Made by a program: the position numbers and the translations under genes. This document shows, piece after piece, positions 29,936 through 35,000 of a stretch of DNA of 35,000 nucleotides. Position 1 is the first letter of the stretch. Each line of letters starts with the position of its first letter. The notes beneath the pieces are model-generated. The model searched no databases. It saw only the letters and a program-made list of their open reading frames with translations, and was not told the origin of the DNA. Source of the stretch: Eimeria necatrix (taxonomy: Eukaryota; Apicomplexa; Conoidasida; Eucoccidiorida; Eimeriidae); NCBI RefSeq assembly GCF_000499385.1, contig NW_013654901.1, positions 33,727-68,726 of the forward strand, read 5' to 3'.

Positions 29936-30523
29936 ATGAAGGCGCTGCAGCTGCTGGCCGCCGCCCCGTTTGCGGGCCTGCTGCTTTCCAGCGGAGCTTT
30001 CGCTGCTTCTGCCAGCAGAGCTGCTGCTGCAGCAGCAGCAGAAGCCAAGACTCCGGCGCAGGCTGCAGCAGAAGGGCTGCAGGCTGTGGGGGAGCTGTTC
30101 AAGTTTCTGGGCGAGGAGAGCAACAGTCTGAACTCGCGGCTCGACGCCGTCTCGGACTTCATAAAGTTTTTGCTGCGGGAACTGCAGCCCGAGGGCACTT
30201 CTGCTTCTTTCGAGCAAACAATTGCAGCTTTCGACGCAGCAATTGAAGGCGAAAAGGACTTCAACGACGCCGTGGACCAAATGGAAGAACTTGCTGCGGA
30301 AATCCGCGAGAAAAATCCCGAAAAAGACTCCGAAATGCGTCAAAAAATGCGAAGTTTGGCGGAAAAACTCCGCAGCATCACCGCAAAGACCACCAGCAGC
30401 TCCATGGCCGCCTTCGGCGTCGATGTCAGTGACCTCGTGCTGCCCGGCGTGGGCTCTTACGTGGACTACATGGTGGAGAAGCATGCAGAGCCGATTGTAA
30501 ACAAGTTTGAAGACTGCATGTGA
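29936..30523 (+). CDS. Secreted helical protein, 195 residues, candidate antigen
   Basis: Starts MKALQLLAAAPFAGLLLSSG, a clear signal peptide with likely cleavage near residue 24-28 (FAASAS). The mature part is almost entirely helical and acidic, with segments ELFKFLGEESNSL, DAVSDFIKFLLREL, FDAAIEGEKDFNDAVDQMEE and EMRQKMRSLAEKL. A less charged C-terminus (DVSDLVLPGVGSYVDYMVE) ends FEDCM. There is one cysteine, near the end, so disulphide folds such as SAG or micronemal adhesive domains are excluded. There is no membrane anchor after the signal, so it is probably secreted or held in a secretory organelle. The open frame extends upstream to 29702, but ATG 29936 is preferred because it begins the signal peptide. 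A refractile-body or merozoite antigen is possible but needs a search. Only one short Ala tract interrupts it. Confidence 0.75.
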   Translation: MKALQLLAAAPFAGLLLSSGAFAASASRAAAAAAAEAKTPAQAAAEGLQAVGELFKFLGEESNSLNSRLDAVSDFIKFLLRELQPEGTSASFEQTIAAFDAAIEGEKDFNDAVDQMEELAAEIREKNPEKDSEMRQKMRSLAEKLRSITAKTTSSSMAAFGVDVSDLVLPGVGSYVDYMVEKHAEPIVNKFEDCM

Positions 30524-30539
30524 GCCTCGGGGCTTTGCT

Positions 30540-30548
30540 GCTGCTGCT

Positions 30549-30581
<33 letters not shown>

Positions 30582-30731
30582 GCAGCGCCGCTGCCGCGGC
30601 GGCGCTGCAGCAGCAGCAGCGGGGCGACGGCTACGGGCGAAACCCCCACGGACTTCTTGCATGCACTTCAAAGACCGCCGCCGCAGCCACCAACTCCTTC
30701 CGCGTGCTGCTGCTGTGGGGCCCCACGCTGC

Positions 30732-30766
<35 letters not shown>

Positions 30767-30916
30767 CTGCAGCAGAATGCCACTTCTCTGGCCAAATTGC
30801 TGCAGCAGCTTCGCCGAGCCAATTCACTGTTCTCTAGGCTCTACCGGGGGCCGCAGCCCCCGGCGGGCGGCGCCTGCAGCAACTTGAACACGATGCTTTG
30901 GGTATAAGCCGTGCGT

Positions 30917-30961
<45 letters not shown>

Positions 30962-31098
30962 TAGCGCAGCGGCAGCAATAGCGCAGCAGCCACAGGGCCG
31001 CTGCGGGCTAGTCAGGCAGCTAGCTTGTAGGGTCGAGCAGATTGCCCAGGATAGTCCTGCGGGGACTTGTAAAAACTCCAAACCCTAGGTCGAGTCGC
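30540..31098. repeat. CAG tracts downstream of the secreted protein gene
   Basis: CAG/CTG tracts at about 30536-30585, 30608-30622, 30733-30765 and 30918-30960, with unique GC-rich sequence between. Likely 3' untranslated and intergenic. Open frames on both strands consist of repeats. Confidence 0.7.
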
Positions 31099-31128
31099 AA
31101 ACCCTAAACCCTAAACCCTAAACCCTAC
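31099..31128. repeat. Short telomere-like array (CCCTAAA)x4
   Basis: Four heptamers. Isolated CCCTAGG, CCCTAGC and TTTAGGGCT fragments in the flanks (about 31081-31090, 31150-31165) suggest a longer, decayed array. Confidence 0.85.
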
Positions 31129-31376
31129 ATTCAAGGGCCAGGCCCGAAACCCTAGCCTTTAGGGCTAGCTAGCTGCTGCAGGCAGCCACCAGATTCCTAC
31201 CCGCCTTCTGGAATGCATTAAGCCAGCTAGCCATAGCGTGGCTGCGTGGCCAGCTGCTGCTGCAGCTGCTTACGCTGGCTGCAGCAGCTAGCTGTGTGTA
31301 CCAGGCGGCGTCTAGCGGGTAGAGCGACGCTGCGTAGGAAATACCTTAGATGAACAGCCACGAAACGCTGCTGCAG

Positions 31377-31377
<1 letters not shown>

Positions 31378-31407
<30 letters not shown>

Positions 31408-31505
31408 TAGCTGCAGCAGCAGCAACAGCAGCGGCAGCTAGCTGCAGCAGCAGCAACAGCAGCGGCAGCTAGCTGCAGCAGCAGCAGCGGCAGCTAGCTG
31501 CAGCA
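31378..31505. repeat. 31-bp tandem repeat with CAGCTAGCTG palindrome
   Basis: After a CAG run (31378-31405), a 31-base unit beginning CAGCTAGCTGCAGCAGCAGC repeats twice and then in a 25-base form. The CAGCTAGCTG palindrome appears near 31404, 31435, 31466 and 31491. Neither unit length is a multiple of three. Several lone AGCTAGCTG sites occur upstream (31165-31290). Confidence 0.85.
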
Positions 31506-31585
31506 GCCCTCGCTGCTCCTCCAAAGCAGTTTCCCTTTTAAATAAGTATTAATTTAAAGGCTATTTGGGGTATTGGGGGGACTTG

Positions 31586-31740
31586 GGGGCCCCCTGCTGC
31601 TGCTGGGGGCTCCCTGCTGCTGCTGGGGGCCCCCATCTGCTGCTGGGGGCTCCCTGCTGCTGCTGGGGGCCCCCTGCTGCTGCTGGGGGCCCCCTGCTGC
31701 TGCTGGGGGCCCCCTGCTGCTGCTGGGGGCCCCCGTGCGT
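31586..31740. repeat. 20-bp minisatellite CCCTGCTGCTGCTGGGGGCC
   Basis: Seven to eight units with GGGGGCCCCC and GGGGGCTCCC variants. The composition is close to that of the 16275-16465 array, but the palindromic core is GGGGGCCCCC without CACA. The 20-base period argues against translation. Confidence 0.9.
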
Positions 31741-31761
31741 TGCAGCGAGTCGGGGCGTGAG

Positions 31762-31773
31762 GTGTACGTACAC
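31762..31773. promoter_or_regulatory. Dispersed palindrome GTGTACGTACAC
   Basis: Perfect copy about 25 bases after the end of the 20-bp minisatellite and about 660 bases upstream of the pseudokinase start codon. Confidence 0.5.
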
Positions 31774-31875
31774 CCGGGGCCCCAGGGGCCCCAGGGGCCC
31801 CCAAACCCTCAAATTGAAGTTCAGCCCAAATTTGCATGCAGTCTTTGCTGGCTGCTGCAGCGAGCCAGCGGGCTC

Positions 31876-31879
31876 TGCT

Positions 31880-31915
<36 letters not shown>

Positions 31916-32036
31916 GCGGCGGCGGCGGCGGCAGCAGCAGAGGGACCAGGAGGCCTGTGCATGCAACGGCTTTAACGTTGAAATATCTTTTTTGAATTAA
32001 ATTAAATTGAATTAAATTAAATTAAATTAAATTCAA
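31876..32036. repeat. CAG/CGG tract and AAATT run
   Basis: A CAG tract (31879-31913) passes into CGG (31914-31932), an unusual purine/GC switch within one microsatellite, then CAG again. An AAATT run follows at about 31998-32033. Confidence 0.8.
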
Positions 32037-32130
32037 AAAGTCCATTTGAACAAACTCGAAGAACCGCTGCTGCTGTGCAGACAGCGGCCGCTGGAGAGAC
32101 CGCTGGCCTGCCCGCTGCCCTAACCGCTGT

Positions 32131-32197
32131 CTAAACCCTAAACCCTAAACCCTAAACCCTAAACCCTAAACCCTAAACCCTAAACCCTAAACCCTTA
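32131..32197. repeat. Interstitial telomere-like array (CCCTAAA)n
   Basis: About nine clean heptamers ending about 235 bases upstream of the pseudokinase start codon. An imperfect palindrome (GTGTACATGCAC, 32229-32240) lies just after it. CAG tracts (about 32298-32365) fill the rest of the leader. Confidence 0.9.
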
Positions 32198-32299
32198 GTT
32201 TTCGGCTTTTCGGTTTCAAGTTTTCCAGGTGTACATGCACTTCCCAGGCCGATGAGTCGCACCAGCTTCTCGCAGTCCCTTGGAGTGTCTCCTCAGCCT

Positions 32300-32339
<40 letters not shown>

Positions 32340-32430
32340 TACGCCAGCAGCAGCAGCAGCAGCAGAATCGCAGCAGCACTTCCAGCTAGTCGTCGTGGCT
32401 AGTGGATTGTGACTTGGCGCCGCCGCGCGA

Positions 32431-32634
32431 ATGAGGCCCTCCCTGCTGCTGTTTGCTGCTGCTGCTGCTGCTGCTGCTGCAGCAGACAGCAGCAGCTTAG
32501 TCTTTTGCTGGCAGCGGCGAGGCCAAGACGAGGGGAGACTCAAGAGGGGCCCCCAGGGGCCCTTTGACGGGGCCTATGGGGGCCCCCGGGGGCCCCTGAC
32601 CCTGGCGCTGCTGCGCGAGCCGCCTGCAGCGCAG

Positions 32635-32679
<45 letters not shown>

Positions 32680-33133
32680 CCGCAAGACAGCGAAGGGGAA
32701 GCCGTTGCTTCTGCGCTCGAGAGCTACGGGAGAGAAAAGGTGCTGCAGCTGCTGGCGGGGGGCAGCAGGGGGGAGGAGGAGGCGATGGCAGCAGCTTTGC
32801 TGCGGCTGCAGCAGCAGCAGCAGCAGCAAGACACAGCAGCAGCAGCAGCAACAGCAACTGATGCGGCAGACAGCGTGCTGCGCGAGGAGCAGCAGGAAGA
32901 CGTGCTGGCAGCCCTGAAGGAGTGGCAGTTTGCAGAAAGGGGGGCAGCAGAGACCCTGAAGCAGAAGCAGCAGCAGCAGCAGCAGCAGCAGCTGCTGCTG
33001 CTGCTGCAGAAGAAGAAGGAGGAGGAGCAGCAGCAGCAGCAGCTCGAACCCCTGCTGCTGGTCGGGGAGCTTGACGCGGGGATCGAGGGATCGTCCAAGT
33101 CCTTCCTGCCTCTTCTTCCTGCTGCTCCGCCCC

Positions 33134-33169
<36 letters not shown>

Positions 33170-33348
33170 CGACGACAACAACGACAGCTTCCCCCGCTGG
33201 CGCAGCAGCAGCAAGCTCTGCAGCAGCAGCAGCAGCAGCAGCAGAAGACCCGCGCAGCGACAGCGCCTCGGAGGCTGCTGCGAGAGCAGCAGCAGCAGCG
33301 GGGCTGGAGACAGTGGCGTCTGCTGCAGCAGCAGGGAAGCAAGACTTG

Positions 33349-33379
<31 letters not shown>

Positions 33380-33563
33380 TCTCAGCAGAAGGGGCCCCCC
33401 GCCTCGTCAAAGAACTCCTGGGCAAACTGGGGCCCCCCGTGCTGCTGCAGCTGGAGGCCTCCAGTACCCTGTGGGGTTTGGGGGCCCCCCCGTTGCTGCT
33501 GCTGGGGCCCCTGCGGGACCAGACTCAGTCCAGCATGCACTTCAGCGCGAGAGCAGCAGCAGG

Positions 33564-33599
<36 letters not shown>

Positions 33600-33779
33600 A
33601 GCGCAGCCGCAGCAGTTCCTCCTCAGGTTCCAAAGGGCCCGGGGGCCCGTCCAAGACGAGGCCTTTGCTGCAGCAGAAGAGCGCCAGAAGCAAATAAGGG
33701 CTGGGCTGCGTTTGCTGCAGCAGCAAACCACTTCTGAGGAGCAGCAGCAGCCGCGGGAGCCGTGGCTGGACGACGCGGC

Positions 33780-33815
<36 letters not shown>

Positions 33816-34136
33816 GGAGGCCCTGGAAGCTGCGAAGCAGCACATTCTGCTGCCTCTCTGGGTCGGCCAGCTGGCGCTGCCCTCCCCCACAGTTGCTGCA
33901 GCAGGAAACGATTTGCTGCTGAACTGGGTGGAGGTTTACCCCGACGCGCTGCTGCGGCTGCAGCAGCTGCCGCTGCTGCAGCAGCAGGGCCAGTGGTTTG
34001 TTGCGCTGCAGCTGCTGAAGGCAGCAGCAGCACTGCAAAGCGCCGGCCTCCACTTGGGGGCCTTCGGGCCAGCTTCGCCGTGGATCAGCAGCAGCGGCCA
34101 GCTGCTGTTCGAGGGTGTACATACACTGCAGCCGCT

Positions 34137-34181
<45 letters not shown>

Positions 34182-34471
34182 GTGGGTCTGTGGGGAGGAG
34201 GAGCTCGAGCTGCCCTGGACTCCCTACATGCCTCCCGAGAGGGCCTTCTGCGGCCCCTCAGTGCCCGCCAAGGAGAAGGAAGTGTGGCAGCAGCAGCAGC
34301 TGCTGCTGCAGCAAAAGAAGGGAGCAGCAGCAGCAGCAATTACTGCCTGGGGCCTCGGCTTGCTGCTGTTCCATGTCTTCTGCAGCGCCCGCCTCCCCTA
34401 CGGGATATCTGCTGTGGCCAGCGAGGCAGACACGCTGCAGCAGCTGCGGCGCCTCTACCTCTCAGCAGCAG

Positions 34472-34505
<34 letters not shown>

Positions 34506-34654
34506 ACGCCTCAACTTCAAGACCTGCAGCAGCGACCCCAGGGCCCACCGCCTGCTGCAGGCGCTGCTGCACCCAAACCCCACACGCCGCGCCTCTCCGG
34601 CCCGCCTGCTGAGGCAGCTGCTGCAGGAGGAGCAGCTAGTCAAAGCCAAACCCT

Positions 34655-34656
<2 letters not shown>
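32431..34656 (+). CDS. Secreted rhoptry-kinase-like pseudokinase
   Basis: A 741-residue protein with an N-terminal signal peptide (MRPSLLLFAAAA...). A low-complexity half (about residues 20-320) precedes a degenerate protein-kinase fold of the coccidian rhoptry-kinase (ROPK) type. N-lobe remnants are LVKELLGKLG and QQFLLRFQ, where the usual beta-3 Lys appears as Arg. The C-lobe is clearer: QWFVALQLLKAAAALQSAGL, then LHLGAFGP (about 540) at the catalytic-loop position without the HxD aspartate, then QLLFEG in place of DFG. A Gln run follows, then TPYMPPERAF (subdomain VIII), AWGLGLLLFHVFCSARLPYG (subdomain IX, about 637) and LLHPNPTRRASPARLL (subdomain XI, about 710). Loss of the catalytic residues implies no phosphotransfer. 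Related ROPKs are secreted from rhoptries into or around the host cell; that role is inferred here. ATG 32431 begins the signal peptide. No introns are needed. Confidence 0.72.
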
Positions 34657-34706
<50 letters not shown>

Positions 34707-35000
34707 GCAGCAGCAGCAGCAGGTGCCGCTGCAGCGGGTGTTGCTGCAGCTGGCGTTGTTGCGACGGGTGTTGCTGCCGTGGCTGCTGCTGCAGCGGGTG
34801 CTGCTGCAGGTAGTGATGCTGCAGCGGCTGTTGCTGCAGCTGGTGCTGCTGCAGCTGGTGCTGCTGCAGCGGGTCTGCTGCAGCGGGTGCTGCTGCAGTG
34901 GGTTTTGTTTCAGCAGGTGCTGCTGCAGCTGCTGCTGCTGCAGCAGGTGCTGCTGCAGCAGGTGCTGCTGCAGCTGCTGCTGCTGCAGCAGGTGCCGCTG
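34657..35000. repeat. CAG tract and CTGCTGCAGC minisatellite to window edge
   Basis: CAG repeats run directly from the stop codon to about 34722. Then 15-18-base units of the form CTGCTGCAG(C)GGGTG or CTGCTGCAGCTGGTG continue to the end of the window. The array is cut by the window edge. Both 15- and 17-base steps occur, so it is not a clean coding repeat. Confidence 0.85.

Overview
The window looks like nuclear DNA of an avian coccidian, most likely an Eimeria species. Four observations support this. CAG/CTG trinucleotide tracts occur through exons, introns and spacers, so proteins carry long runs of Ala, Gln, Ser or Leu. Arrays of the telomere-type heptamer TTTAGGG lie inside the window. 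TGCATGCA arrays are frequent. The genes have short GT-AG introns and encode apicomplexan-type proteins, including a rhoptry-kinase-like pseudokinase. This is the repeat-rich ('R-segment') landscape described for E. tenella. A stretch at about 25.4-29.9 kb is far poorer in these repeats.

Layout from left to right. At 0-2 kb is the ribosomal protein gene RPL38 (+), probably with a leader intron. At 2-4 kb there are CAG arrays and an AT-rich block. At 4.0-6.2 kb is a large SRR1-domain protein (-) whose start codon abuts a telomere-like array. At 7.4-11.3 kb is a six-exon predicted membrane protein (+); I assembled it from phase-consistent splice sites, and its introns hold TGCATGCA and TTTAGGG arrays. 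At 11.3-13.4 kb is a series of very different tandem arrays. At 13.4-14.6 kb is a membrane/coiled-coil protein (-). At 14.6-18.3 kb I see no supported gene, but there are a perfect 19-bp hairpin, two minisatellites and two telomere-like arrays. At 18.3-23.7 kb is a seven-exon ZPR1 gene (+), a dual zinc-finger factor that acts with eEF1A; two of its introns are AT-rich arrays. At 24.3-24.7 kb is a 55-residue single-pass membrane protein (-) whose first intron appears to be GC-AG. At about 25 kb there may be the 3' end of another minus-strand gene. At 29.9-30.5 kb is a secreted 195-residue protein (+). At 32.4-34.7 kb is a secreted, degenerate rhoptry-kinase-like protein (+). The window ends in CTG-rich minisatellite.

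The genes do not form an operon or one pathway. RPL38 and ZPR1 are translation-related housekeeping genes, while the secreted and pseudokinase genes look like parasite effectors or antigens. The features most worth a second look are non-coding. One is a dispersed palindrome, GTGTACGTACAC, in leaders, introns and spacers, which also seems to have seeded a minisatellite. Another is a ZPR1 intron built from decayed copies of its own 3' splice junction. A third is the habit of triplet repeats to abut splice sites. CAG/CTG repeats contain no stop codon in any of the six frames, so most long open frames here are artefacts; I kept only frames with recognisable domains, targeting signals or phase-consistent splicing.
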